Source: Thorsellia kenyensis
GTDB lineage: Bacteria > Pseudomonadota > Gammaproteobacteria > Enterobacterales > Thorselliaceae
Length of the DNA stretch: 64,000 nt
Direction: 5' to 3'
NCBI RefSeq assembly: GCF_042432445.1
Contig: NZ_JBHLXE010000105.1
Span: forward strand, 39,059 to 103,058
Shown here: in pieces, positions 19,193 to 28,069 of the stretch
How positions within the stretch are numbered: the stretch's first letter is position 1
Layout: each line of letters opens with the position of its first letter
Notes under the pieces: generated by a model
What the model saw: the letters and a program-made list of their open reading frames with translations, nothing else
What the model was told of the DNA's origin: nothing
Database searches by the model: none
Position numbers and translations under genes: made by a program

Positions 19193-20700
19193 ACAGTAAC
19201 CTCAGGAAAATTATGTTTTAATAGTTTCAAATAATTTTGATACAATTTGGCGTAACTCTCTGATAATTCTTTATTTGGAAAAATCCTTGACGTCTCGTCT
19301 AAAGTTACATATTTATCTGTCAGCGCTTTTAATTGGTTGAATTCATTTAGATTTTCATCAAACGTATCACACCATACAGCTTGTATAGCAGCGCCTAATG
19401 CTGCAGCTTCTTCATTAATTACAGAAACAACAGGTTTTCCAGTGACATTAGCTACTATTTCTCGCCAAATTTGACTTTTTGAACCACCGCCAATAAGTCT
19501 AATTTCTTCTACTTGAATTCCCTCTCTAATGAACAATTCAATACCATATTTAAGACCATATGTAGCTGATTCTATAACAGCCCTGCATAAATTGGATTCA
19601 CTCAGATTTGTAAGATCAATACCATGAATACTCCCTTTTGCAGTAGGCAAATCCGGTGTTCTTTCACCGTTAAAGAAAGGGAGAATAGTAATTCCATCTG
19701 CTCCAGGATTGGCAGAAGATATGGCGCTATTGAATTGTTCAATATCTTTTTTAAATAATTCTTGAATCGAAGATGTAGCTGATGTAACGTTCATCGTACA
19801 TATTAAAGGCAACCAACCATTTGTTGAAGAACAAAACTGGGCAATCGATTGTGACTGATTTACAACAGGAGTATCAGAATAAGTAAAAATAGTGCCGGAA
19901 GTACCTAGACTCATTGTAGTAATTCCTGGTTCAATATTACCAGTGCCAATTGCAGCCATCATGTTATCCCCCCCTCCAGTTGATACTTTAGTTGAGGGAT
20001 CTAAATTAAATTTCTTTGCAATTTCAGCGCTAACAGTACCTATGACTTTTTGCGCTTCACTCAATTGAGGTAAAAGCGCTAATACGTCTTGTTCGCTAGA
20101 TATAGTGGCTAAAACTTCAAGGTTCCACTTTTTATCTATAACATTTAATAAGCCCGTACCTGATGCATCTCCAAACTCCATGGATAATTTTCCGGTTAAC
20201 CAATAATTCAGATAATCATGAGGAAGTAATATTTTGTCTAACTTGTTCCATAATTCAGGATACTTTTGTTTAAACCACAATATTTTAGAAACCGTAAACC
20301 CAGTTTGAGGAATAATACCTAATTTTTTAAATGCACTTGATTGTCCCCCTAAACATTCAATCAACAATTCATTTTGAATGACTGTTTCCGTATCACACCA
20401 TAACTTTACTGGAGCTATAACATTTCCATCGACATCTAGGGGAACAAACCCATGCTGTTGACCTGAAATGCCAATAGCTCTGATACGCCTTGAATCAATT
20501 TTATTTCGAGTTAACACTTCATTAAAAGCTTCAGAAAATGCAGTTGTCCACCACTCTGCAAGTTGCTCTCTTTTTCCATTTGTATCAGAAATAATTTGAT
20601 GGGGAGCACTTGCTTGTCCTAAAATTCGCTCATTTTGCGTATCAAGAACTAAAACTTTTGTGCTCTGAGTTCCGCAGTCAACGCCTAGGTAAAGAGTCAT
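19189..20700 (-). CDS. xylB: Xylulokinase (FGGY kinase)
   Basis: Phosphorylates D-xylulose to D-xylulose 5-phosphate, which enters the pentose phosphate pathway. It has 503 residues. The FGGY fold is shown by YLGVDCGTQSTKVLVLD at the N-terminus, AIGISGQQHGFV (the xylulokinase MHG-like substrate segment), GGGDNMMAAIGTG with the likely catalytic Asp, SLGTSGTIF, and the C-terminal IRLIGGGSKSQIWREI adenosine motif. The gene begins 3 bp after the polyol dehydrogenase and overlaps the ATPase gene. The pairing with a xylitol-type dehydrogenase and a lyxose isomerase supports D-xylulose as substrate. Other FGGY kinases (for example L-xylulose) are less likely but not excluded. Confidence 0.88.
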   Translation of the reverse strand: MTLYLGVDCGTQSTKVLVLDTQNERILGQASAPHQIISDTNGKREQLAEWWTTAFSEAFNEVLTRNKIDSRRIRAIGISGQQHGFVPLDVDGNVIAPVKLWCDTETVIQNELLIECLGGQSSAFKKLGIIPQTGFTVSKILWFKQKYPELWNKLDKILLPHDYLNYWLTGKLSMEFGDASGTGLLNVIDKKWNLEVLATISSEQDVLALLPQLSEAQKVIGTVSAEIAKKFNLDPSTKVSTGGGDNMMAAIGTGNIEPGITTMSLGTSGTIFTYSDTPVVNQSQSIAQFCSSTNGWLPLICTMNVTSATSSIQELFKKDIEQFNSAISSANPGADGITILPFFNGERTPDLPTAKGSIHGIDLTNLSESNLCRAVIESATYGLKYGIELFIREGIQVEEIRLIGGGSKSQIWREIVANVTGKPVVSVINEEAAALGAAIQAVWCDTFDENLNEFNQLKALTDKYVTLDETSRIFPNKELSESYAKLYQNYLKLLKHNFPEVTV

Positions 20701-20703
20701 AGA

Positions 20704-21741
20704 TTACTCCATTTCCAGAATGATTTTAACATCAGAACCCAAGCCTTTAGCTGCTCTTTCAAAAGCTTCTATACTATCTTTAAATTTATATCTTGCACTA
20801 ATCAAAGGGCCTACATTTAATTTTTTAGCAGCAAGTAACCGAATGGTTCTTGGATACATATTTGCGTATCGAAAAATGGTTTTAAATGTTATCTCTTTTG
20901 CTTGAGCAGATACAATATCCACAGGAACAGGATCTATTGGCATACCTACTAGAACTATAGTTCCACCAGGAGCAACGTGTTGCGTAACTTTTTTTATTAC
21001 AGCAGCTGCTCCTGAGCATTCAAATAGTACGTTGACCCCTTCCTTCGAAGTTAATTCTTCAACTTTTCGCTTTAATTCCTCAGAATTATTACTATTTATT
21101 GGATGTAAACCTGGATATTTATTCGCTACATTCAATTTTTCATCAAAAATATCGCATATGATCACATCTGAACAACCACCCGCTAAAGCACAAAGTGCTG
21201 TAATTATTCCAATTGGGCCAGCACCAAATACAAGACCAATATCGCCTGGCTTTATATTTGCTTTTGTTGCAGATTGCATACCAATAGCAAGAGGTTCGAC
21301 TAATGCCCCTTCCTCAAAAGAGACATTATCAGGTAACTTAAAAGTGAAGGCAGCCGGGTGAATCACTGAATCTCTTAGACAACCATCAATCGGAGGCGTA
21401 GCCCAAAATCTTACCTCAGGATCTAAATTATAAATCCCTGCCATTGTTTGACTTGAATTCATATTAGGAATGCCTGGCTCCATGCAAACCCTATCACCTA
21501 TATTGAGATGATTAACATTTTCACCTTTTGCAATAACTGTTCCCGAAGCCTCATGCCCTAAAACCATAGGAGAGTTAACAACAAAAGGACCAATCCTACC
21601 ATGAGTAAAATAATGCACATCACTGCCACAAATACCAACGGTATTAATTTTAATTTCAACATCATCTGGGCCTAAAATATGATTACTATAATAATCTTGA
21701 ATTTCTAACTTCCCAGTTTCTACTAGAACTAATGCTTTCAT
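20704..21741 (-). CDS. Zinc-dependent polyol dehydrogenase (xylitol/sorbitol dehydrogenase type)
   Basis: A 345-residue medium-chain dehydrogenase, probably NAD-linked, oxidising a polyol such as xylitol to D-xylulose. Catalytic zinc ligands appear in GICGSDVHYF (Cys), GHEASG (His-Glu) and the later ALVEPLAIG Glu. The nucleotide-binding motif is VFGAGPIGIITA, followed by an acidic CDIFDEK that favours NAD. The cysteines that usually bind a second, structural zinc are absent from the GIPNMNSSQ loop, as in animal sorbitol dehydrogenases. It is the first gene of the five-gene operon, so its substrate probably defines the inducer. L-iditol or sorbitol activity is an alternative. Confidence 0.82.
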   Translation of the reverse strand: MKALVLVETGKLEIQDYYSNHILGPDDVEIKINTVGICGSDVHYFTHGRIGPFVVNSPMVLGHEASGTVIAKGENVNHLNIGDRVCMEPGIPNMNSSQTMAGIYNLDPEVRFWATPPIDGCLRDSVIHPAAFTFKLPDNVSFEEGALVEPLAIGMQSATKANIKPGDIGLVFGAGPIGIITALCALAGGCSDVIICDIFDEKLNVANKYPGLHPINSNNSEELKRKVEELTSKEGVNVLFECSGAAAVIKKVTQHVAPGGTIVLVGMPIDPVPVDIVSAQAKEITFKTIFRYANMYPRTIRLLAAKKLNVGPLISARYKFKDSIEAFERAAKGLGSDVKIILEME

Positions 21742-21755
21742 AATAACCTCTTTTA

Positions 21756-21769
21756 TGTAATCGATTTCA
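21756..21769. promoter_or_regulatory. Candidate LacI-family operator in the divergent pentose promoter region
   Basis: TGTAATCGATTTCA is a near-perfect palindrome centred on CG (arms TGTAAT and ATTTCA, one mismatch), the usual layout of LacI-family operators. It lies 15 bp upstream of the polyol dehydrogenase start, where repressor binding would block transcription. The LacI-type gene at 22.5 kb is the natural candidate regulator. Confidence 0.55.
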
Positions 21770-21809
21770 TTTAAGTGAAAAAATAATACTCAATTAGATT
21801 TATTTTGTA

Positions 21810-21825
21810 TGTGATACACATCATA
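21810..21825. promoter_or_regulatory. Candidate CRP-cAMP site in the divergent pentose promoter region
   Basis: TGTGATACACATCATA matches the CRP core TGTGA-N6-TCACA with one mismatch in the second half. It is about 70 bp upstream of the dehydrogenase start and 80 bp upstream of the lyxose isomerase start, suitable for activating either direction. cyaA is present in this window. Confidence 0.6.
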
Positions 21826-21904
21826 TTTTCAAATTTCTTTTAAATAAAAATATTATTAATGTATTAAATTAATCATATTGCATGATTAAGATAAAAGGAA
21901 AACC

Positions 21905-22429
21905 ATGAAAAATAATCATTTCATCATTAAAACACTAGAGTTTTTTGACAAAGCAAATATCATATTGAGTAATCAAGAAAAGGAAAAAATTGAAATAGCA
22001 ACATTCAATCTAGATAGTTATCCGCAAACAGGACTTCAATTAATAACCTACATTAATGAACCAGAATATTGCGCAAAAGATTTGATTTTGTTTCCACATC
22101 AAACATGTCCCGAACATAAACATCCTCCTGTGGGTTCATCTTCCGGAAAAAAAGAAACATTTAGGTGTAGATATGGCGAGGTTGTGCTATTTGTTGACGA
22201 TAATTCATTAACATTAGATCAACAAAAAAAATATCGGGTACCTAAAGGAGACGAAAACTGGTACACATGTGATCACTACATCATATTAAAACCTGGGGAT
22301 CAATACACCATTGAACCTAATACTTTACACTGGTTTCAAGCTGGTATTGAAGGAGCTGTTATTTCCGAGTTTTCAAGCCAAAGTAGAGATGAATACGATA
22401 TTTTTACTGATCCTAGGATTATACGATGA
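21905..22429 (+). CDS. D-lyxose ketol-isomerase (cupin)
   Basis: Interconverts D-lyxose and D-xylulose (also D-mannose and D-fructose in some members). The 174 residues resemble Bacillus YdaE and the sigma-B-type D-lyxose isomerases throughout: ELVLFPGQTCPEHRHPP-like segment, KKETFRCRYGEV, NTLHWFQAG and YDIFTDPRI. The cupin metal ligands are His71, His73, Glu84 and His142. AAAAGGA lies 5 bp before the ATG. The gene is divergent from the polyol dehydrogenase/xylulokinase/ABC operon and upstream of a LacI regulator, which fits feeding D-xylulose to the kinase. Confidence 0.9.
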   Translation: MKNNHFIIKTLEFFDKANIILSNQEKEKIEIATFNLDSYPQTGLQLITYINEPEYCAKDLILFPHQTCPEHKHPPVGSSSGKKETFRCRYGEVVLFVDDNSLTLDQQKKYRVPKGDENWYTCDHYIILKPGDQYTIEPNTLHWFQAGIEGAVISEFSSQSRDEYDIFTDPRIIR

Positions 22430-22546
22430 CACTAGAAAAACATGTAGTATAAATTTTTCTAAAATATGTCCTCTATTCTTCCAAATCATGATAAAATAAC
22501 ATTAAGATAAATGTTATGTTTCATTGAGACTTTCTTAGGAGATATT

Positions 22547-23545
22547 TTGGCTAATTATCGTATAAATAAAGTTACATTAGATAATGTGGCCCAATTAGCG
22601 AATGTCAGTAAGGTGACTGTATCTAGAGCTTTTTCTCAGCCAGAAAAAGTAAATCAAACAACGTTAAAAAGAATACTAGATGCTGCTGAAAAAGTAGGCT
22701 ATGTTGTCAATACCGCAGCTAGAAATCTGAGAGCTAAATCATCTAAGACAATAGGTATTGTAACACCAGATCTTTCTAATCCTTTTTTTAGTCACTTAGC
22801 CAAGTTCATGACTGAAGAAGCCCATCAAAATGGTTATGATACTCTAATTTTTGATTCCTATGAATCCATTCATAATGAACAAAATATAATCGATAAATTA
22901 ATTGGTTATGGCGTTGACGCCATTATTCTCGCAGTAGTATCCTCTGAAATTTCTTATAATCCTCCCTATTTTAAACAACTTAAAATTCTGGGAATTCCAG
23001 TCATTTTGTTAGATAGACATATTCCTGACAGCCCTTTTAGTGGTGTTTATATCGATAATATAGATTGTGGAATTCAAGTAGGTCGCTATTTGGTCAATCA
23101 AAAGGTAAAAAAAGTTACCATAATCTCCGGACCAAAAGATTCCCTTGTTGCACAAGAAAGAGTTTCCGGTATCAAAATGATATTAGAAAACTATACCAAC
23201 ATTGAAACTATTTTTGCGGATTTTTTGATGAATGAAGCATATCTAGCTACAGTAGAGCACTTAAAAAAAGCGAATATTCCTGATTATTTTGTGGGGTGTA
23301 ACAACCAAATATCACTAGGGATTATAAAAGCATGTATTGAAAAGGGATTGATGCCCCAAAAAGACTTTTGCCTATTTAGTATTGATGAAGTTTCTCACGC
23401 TAATATTTATGGATTCAAGTTCCCTTGTATTGTTAGTGACCTTAATGAAATTGCCTGGCAAGCGATTAACATGGCTCTTAGACGAATCAATGAAGAGCTT
23501 TCTACGATAGGGAATGTCGTTGTTAGAGGTCAATTACAAATCTAA
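22547..23545 (+). CDS. LacI-family transcriptional regulator of the pentose locus
   Basis: A helix-turn-helix repressor with a sugar-binding periplasmic-protein-like domain. The HTH is VTLDNVAQLANVSKVTVSRAF followed by the hinge segment AARNLRAKSSKTIGIV. The C-terminal effector domain has TPDLSNPFFS and DAIILAVVSSE blocks. I choose the TTG at 22547 because TTAGGAGAT lies just upstream (GGAG at 22538-22541), giving eight residues before the HTH as is typical. The alternative ATG at 22511 has no good ribosome site and adds 12 residues. Its target is probably the operator at 21756. Effector unknown, perhaps D-lyxose, D-xylulose or a phosphate of these. Confidence 0.85.
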   Translation: MANYRINKVTLDNVAQLANVSKVTVSRAFSQPEKVNQTTLKRILDAAEKVGYVVNTAARNLRAKSSKTIGIVTPDLSNPFFSHLAKFMTEEAHQNGYDTLIFDSYESIHNEQNIIDKLIGYGVDAIILAVVSSEISYNPPYFKQLKILGIPVILLDRHIPDSPFSGVYIDNIDCGIQVGRYLVNQKVKKVTIISGPKDSLVAQERVSGIKMILENYTNIETIFADFLMNEAYLATVEHLKKANIPDYFVGCNNQISLGIIKACIEKGLMPQKDFCLFSIDEVSHANIYGFKFPCIVSDLNEIAWQAINMALRRINEELSTIGNVVVRGQLQI

Positions 23546-23594
23546 ATACTATTTAATTTACTCATATTCAAATTAATCGACCTGCCTGATTTTA

Positions 23595-24224
23595 TTATTT
23601 ATTTTTTCCCAATAAAGTTACTATTGTTTTTATTTCTTGCCGTATTTTATCAAAATTTTGTTCTTTAAAGAAAATTTCATTTACCATCCAAGAACCGCCG
23701 CATGCAACCACTCTATCGATAGATAAATAAGATTGAATATTAGTTATTGTGATCCCACCAGTAGGCATAAAATAAATGTCTTGATAAGGTGCAAGTAAAG
23801 CCTTAATCATAGGAACACCCCCAGAGGCTTCTGCTGGGAAAAACTTTAGTAATGTCACATCCAGTTCTAATGCCATTTCAATCGCTGTTGGATTATTAGC
23901 ACCGGGTACAATAGGTATACCTTCATTTCTACACGCATCGATGGTTCTAGGATTAAAACCAGGAGAAACAATAAAATCTACCCCAGCTTCTTTTGCTATT
24001 TTAACATCCTTACCTGTTAAAACTGTTCCAGCGCCGATTAATAGCTCAGGAAAATTATCTCTCATTATTCGAATAGATTCTGCTGCAGCCTTTGTTCTAA
24101 AAGTAATTTCAGCAACAGGAAGCCCCTCTTCCATAAGAATTTGACCTAATTTATACGCATCATCTTTATTTTCAATCACAATAACAGGAACAATTTGAAA
24201 TTGACTGAGTTTCTCTTTTAACAT
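23595..24224 (-). CDS. eda: KDPG aldolase
   Basis: Cleaves 2-keto-3-deoxy-6-phosphogluconate into pyruvate and glyceraldehyde 3-phosphate, the last step of uronate breakdown. It has 209 residues (213 in E. coli). The class I aldolase residues are visible: the Glu region AEITFRT, AGTVLTG, and the Schiff-base Lys in TLLKFFPAEASGG. GAGG lies 6 bp before the ATG. It is the last gene of the seven-gene uronate operon, 9 bp after kdgK, and converges on the LacI gene. Confidence 0.95.
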   Translation of the reverse strand: MLKEKLSQFQIVPVIVIENKDDAYKLGQILMEEGLPVAEITFRTKAAAESIRIMRDNFPELLIGAGTVLTGKDVKIAKEAGVDFIVSPGFNPRTIDACRNEGIPIVPGANNPTAIEMALELDVTLLKFFPAEASGGVPMIKALLAPYQDIYFMPTGGITITNIQSYLSIDRVVACGGSWMVNEIFFKEQNFDKIRQEIKTIVTLLGKNK

Positions 24225-24233
24225 TTTAGCCTC

Positions 24234-25184
24234 TTATTTTTTAATAAACTTAACACTAGGTTCAATAATTGCGCCAGGGTATTGAATTACTTGTCCTGCA
24301 ACATAATTACCAAAATCACAGGCCCCTACCAAAGAGTCTCCAGAAAAAATCCCATATAAAAACCCTGCGTTAAATGAATCGCCAGCAGAAGTCGTATCGA
24401 CAACATGAGGAATTTTCTCAGTTGCAACATGTTTTTTTTCTTCACCAAACTGACTTAATAAACATCCATCTGCGCCCATTTTTATCACAATTTTATCAAC
24501 CCCATAATGATGGAGACGTGATAGCAAAGCATCAGTATGACACTTGCCAAATATGGCAAATTCATCTTCATCTGTTACTAATGCAATATCACACAACTTA
24601 TAGATCTCTTCATACCATCCCTTAATAGTACTTATATCTAAATCACCCCATAATTTGGGTCTAAAATTTCCATCAAAAACAATTGTTACATCTTTAGCCT
24701 TTAACTTTTTCAAAAGCTCAATTAATTTTGGTTTATCTTCATCAGGTAAAATGGCAAGAGATATTCCACTTAGCAACAGATAATCTAGCTGCGCCAGTAA
24801 TTCAATTCTCTTGTCATCATAAAACTCAGTAAAGAAATACTTCGCAGCCGAATCATTGCGCCAATATTGAAATGAACGCTCTCCTCTCTCATCTAACTGA
24901 ATAAAATACAATCCACAGTGACGTGTCTTAGATGTAAAAACAAAATCAGTTTCTATCCCTTCCTCAACCCATTTTTCAACGAGCTTTTGACTTAAAGCAT
25001 CTTCTCCAACAGCAGTCACAAAATGTACTTTCACATCTGTTTCATTGAAATTATTACGAATACAACGACTTAAATAGACCGCAGTGTTTAGTGTATCGCC
25101 ACCATAAGATTGTGATACCGAACGAAAAGGCTCACCTTTTAGTTCAATCATACACTCACCAAGCATACCTATGTTTAACATCAA
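24234..25184 (-). CDS. kdgK: 2-dehydro-3-deoxygluconokinase (KDG kinase)
   Basis: Phosphorylates KDG to KDPG with ATP. A PfkB/ribokinase-family protein of 316 residues: the N-terminal GMLGECMIEL, SYGGDTLNTAVYLSR substrate segment, YWRNDSAAKYF (characteristic of KdgK), and the anion-hole/catalytic motif DTTSAGDSFNAGFLYG with the catalytic Asp. The start overlaps the uxaC stop by 4 bp. Two adjacent ATG codons (25184 and 25181) are possible starts. Confidence 0.94.
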   Translation of the reverse strand: MMLNIGMLGECMIELKGEPFRSVSQSYGGDTLNTAVYLSRCIRNNFNETDVKVHFVTAVGEDALSQKLVEKWVEEGIETDFVFTSKTRHCGLYFIQLDERGERSFQYWRNDSAAKYFFTEFYDDKRIELLAQLDYLLLSGISLAILPDEDKPKLIELLKKLKAKDVTIVFDGNFRPKLWGDLDISTIKGWYEEIYKLCDIALVTDEDEFAIFGKCHTDALLSRLHHYGVDKIVIKMGADGCLLSQFGEEKKHVATEKIPHVVDTTSAGDSFNAGFLYGIFSGDSLVGACDFGNYVAGQVIQYPGAIIEPSVKFIKK

Positions 25185-26593
25185 CGGACCTCTCGATTAA
25201 AATAATTATGAGCGTTGTCATAGCATATTGACTGAATTATTTTACCCAAAAATTCAAAATCATCCGGTACTTCTTTTTCTACAATCCATTGCCCCACCAT
25301 TTGGCATAAAATACGCCTAAAATATTCATGCCGCGTAAAAGATAAAAAGCTCCTTGAATCAGTAGTCATACCTATGAATTGACTCAGTAAACCTAAAGAT
25401 GAGAGTTGTTGAAGCTGTCTTTGCATGCCATCTTTTTGATCATTAAACCACCACCCTGAGCCAAATTGAATTTTTCCTGGAATATTAGATTGAAAATTAC
25501 CAATCATGCTTGCAATCATTTCATTATCTCTGGGATTTAAACAATAAATGACAGTTTTAGGTAGTACATTTCTCTTATCTAACTCATCTAATAATTTCGA
25601 TAGTTCATACGCATAGGTTCTATCCCCTATCGAATCAAAGCCTGCATCAGCTCCTAGCTGATTAAACATCCTTGTATTATTATTCCTAATAGCTCCTATA
25701 TGCATTTGCATCGCCCATCCACGAGCATGGTATTGTTCACCCAAGAAAGTATGCATTGCAGTAAAATATTGAGCCACTTCATCTTCACTTAATGATTGTT
25801 TTTTTAGAGCCTTAGTAAAGATCCTTTCTAATTCTAATTCAGAACTACATAAATGATATCTTAAAATTTCTAGTCCATGATCAGCCGCTACACAACCTAG
25901 TTCATTAAAAAAGTCTATTCTTTGAATTAAAGCATCCTTTAGACTTTGATATGAATTGATAGAAATATTTGAAGCCTCTGACAATTTATCTATATATTCA
26001 ACAAAGCCATTGCGCTCAATCTTTAGCACAGGATCAGGCCGAAAACTAGGCACCATTTTGAATGCCCCATCATTAGCCGCTCCAAGTATTTGATGATATT
26101 TTAACGAAGACGTAGGGCAATCTGTTGTTCCCACCACCCTAACATTCATTTTCATTAAAATTCCTCGTGAAGAAAAATCATCCTCTTTAAGTTTTTGATT
26201 TACTCTGTTCCATATATCACCTGCATTTTTTATGCATAGTATTCCTTCGTTAATTCCAAAAGGACGATTCAGTTCCAAATGAGTCCAATGATAAATGGGA
26301 TTACCAATAGTGTAGGGAATCATTTTGGCAAATGCTAAAAATTTATCTTCATCACTCGCGTCACCTGTTATTAAAGTTTCATCGATGCCAAATGTTCTCA
26401 TCGCTCGCCATTTGTAGTGATCTCCTTTGAGCCATATATCAGTTAAATTTTCAAATTTAGTATCTAAAGCTATTTGCTTAGGGCTGAGGTGGGAATGATA
26501 ATCATAAATAGGCATATCTTTTGCAAATTGGTGGTATAAAATTTTTGCAGGCTCGGACAGTAATAAAAAATCATCGTCTAGAAAGGTTTTCAT
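25181..26593 (-). CDS. uxaC: Glucuronate isomerase (uronate isomerase)
   Basis: Converts D-glucuronate to D-fructuronate (and galacturonate to tagaturonate). It has 470 residues, the family length. The amidohydrolase-like metal site begins with PIYDYHSHLSPKQIA near residue 30; WKWRAMR-like DHYKWRAMRTFG, TTDCPTSSLKYH, RGWAMQMHIGAIRNNNTRMF, and GMTTDSRSFLSFTRHEYFRR are typical blocks. It overlaps both kdgK and uxuB by 4 bp. No tagaturonate reductase or altronate dehydratase is present here, so the glucuronate branch is the one served. Confidence 0.96.
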   Translation of the reverse strand: MKTFLDDDFLLLSEPAKILYHQFAKDMPIYDYHSHLSPKQIALDTKFENLTDIWLKGDHYKWRAMRTFGIDETLITGDASDEDKFLAFAKMIPYTIGNPIYHWTHLELNRPFGINEGILCIKNAGDIWNRVNQKLKEDDFSSRGILMKMNVRVVGTTDCPTSSLKYHQILGAANDGAFKMVPSFRPDPVLKIERNGFVEYIDKLSEASNISINSYQSLKDALIQRIDFFNELGCVAADHGLEILRYHLCSSELELERIFTKALKKQSLSEDEVAQYFTAMHTFLGEQYHARGWAMQMHIGAIRNNNTRMFNQLGADAGFDSIGDRTYAYELSKLLDELDKRNVLPKTVIYCLNPRDNEMIASMIGNFQSNIPGKIQFGSGWWFNDQKDGMQRQLQQLSSLGLLSQFIGMTTDSRSFLSFTRHEYFRRILCQMVGQWIVEKEVPDDFEFLGKIIQSICYDNAHNYFNREVR

Positions 26594-28056
26594 AATTTGT
26601 ACTCTTGAGTGACTAATTGTTTTACAAAGACTTTAGCTCCATGTTTATTTAACGCATTAAATAGTTTGCATAAGGTATTAACTAAAGCAGTATTTTTACC
26701 AAGATCTTGACCAAAAATTGTTGAGATGCTTAATAATGTTTCTACATATCCATCGGTAAAGCTATACTCTTGATAAATAGATTTAAATTCTTGAGATTTC
26801 GGATCTACAACATTAAATACTTCCCCGCTTTCATTAATACCTGCAACATATCTCATCCATCCTACTATAGCTAGGGCAGGTAGGATAGGAACAGTGTTTT
26901 GGGCTAAATGCCATTTAAGGCTATGTAATAGCCTTTGGGGAATTTTAAGACTTCCATCTTGAGCGATTTGCTGAGTTTGATGCTTTAGATGAGGATTTGA
27001 AAATCGTTTTATTAATGCATAGGCATAATCTATTAAAAAACCTTGATCTGTTATTTTTAATGTAGGGATCTGATATTTAATCATCAAATCTAATGTGGCT
27101 TGTCGAAAACTTTCCTCATTAATTACTTCGTCAATTGTTTTAAAACCGCCAAGAAAACCTAAATACGCAAGAAATGAATGACTGGCATTTAACATACCTA
27201 ATTTCATCTCTTCAAAAGGCATAACATCCTTAACAAATTGAACACCCACTAATTCTAATTTTGGTCTTGGCTGAGCAAAATTATCCTCAACTACCCACTG
27301 ACGAAATGATTCTGTCATCAAAGCACCTGGATGAGAAAGTCTGGTGATTTTGGTAAACTCATCAAAGCTTGTTTCAGTCATTGCAGGAACAATTCTGTCC
27401 ACCATAGTTGAAGGAAAACAAATATGAGTGCTGATCCAGTTCGCTAAACCCGGGTCAATTTGATGAGCGAAATCAATTACCGCAATTCTAATTTTATTAC
27501 CATTATTTTGAAGATTGTCACAAGATAATATGGTAATAGGAACCATATCTCTTTCATAACGAAGTTTTAATCCTGCCACGATATATCCAATCGCAGTTTG
27601 TGGTGTATGTAAATTATTTAAATCTTGAGCAATGTAGGGATTCAGTATATCAAGTCTCTGAGTCGCCTCATCAATATAATAGCCTTTTTCTGTTATCGTT
27701 AAAGAAACAATCTCTGTGTAACAATCAGCTATTTGTTCTATGATAGCCTGAGAACCATCAATTTGTGGATGTAAACATTTCACCACGCTGTCAATATTAA
27801 TTACATCAGAAGAAGTCGCAGTCTGTTCTAGTATAGGATATTGATAATTACTCAGCTTTAGTGACTGAATTAAGGGTACTCCACTATACAAATTGACACC
27901 ACATATTCCATAATCACTTTCACCTTTCTTGTAAAGTTCATCAAAATATCTGGCTTGGTGGGCTCTGTGAAATGCGCCAAAACCCAAATGAATTATTTTG
28001 GGTTTGAGCAATTTTTTTTGAACTTGAACCTCTGAATTCGAAGCGGTAAACGTCAT
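26590..28056 (-). CDS. uxuB: D-fructuronate (mannonate) reductase
   Basis: NAD-dependent reduction of D-fructuronate to D-mannonate. A mannitol dehydrogenase-family protein of 488 residues (486 in E. coli). Family blocks: IIHLGFGAFHRAHQA (nucleotide binding), SLTITEKGYYID, SCDNLQNNG, VDRIVPA, and the catalytic Lys segment MKLGMLNASHSFLAYLG. I choose the ATG at 28056 because AAGGAT lies 7 bp upstream. The earlier ATG at 28077 overlaps the preceding GH31 gene and has no ribosome site. It overlaps uxaC by 4 bp. Confidence 0.95.
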   Translation of the reverse strand: MTFTASNSEVQVQKKLLKPKIIHLGFGAFHRAHQARYFDELYKKGESDYGICGVNLYSGVPLIQSLKLSNYQYPILEQTATSSDVINIDSVVKCLHPQIDGSQAIIEQIADCYTEIVSLTITEKGYYIDEATQRLDILNPYIAQDLNNLHTPQTAIGYIVAGLKLRYERDMVPITILSCDNLQNNGNKIRIAVIDFAHQIDPGLANWISTHICFPSTMVDRIVPAMTETSFDEFTKITRLSHPGALMTESFRQWVVEDNFAQPRPKLELVGVQFVKDVMPFEEMKLGMLNASHSFLAYLGFLGGFKTIDEVINEESFRQATLDLMIKYQIPTLKITDQGFLIDYAYALIKRFSNPHLKHQTQQIAQDGSLKIPQRLLHSLKWHLAQNTVPILPALAIVGWMRYVAGINESGEVFNVVDPKSQEFKSIYQEYSFTDGYVETLLSISTIFGQDLGKNTALVNTLCKLFNALNKHGAKVFVKQLVTQEYKL

Positions 28057-28069
28057 TTTGAGATCCTTA

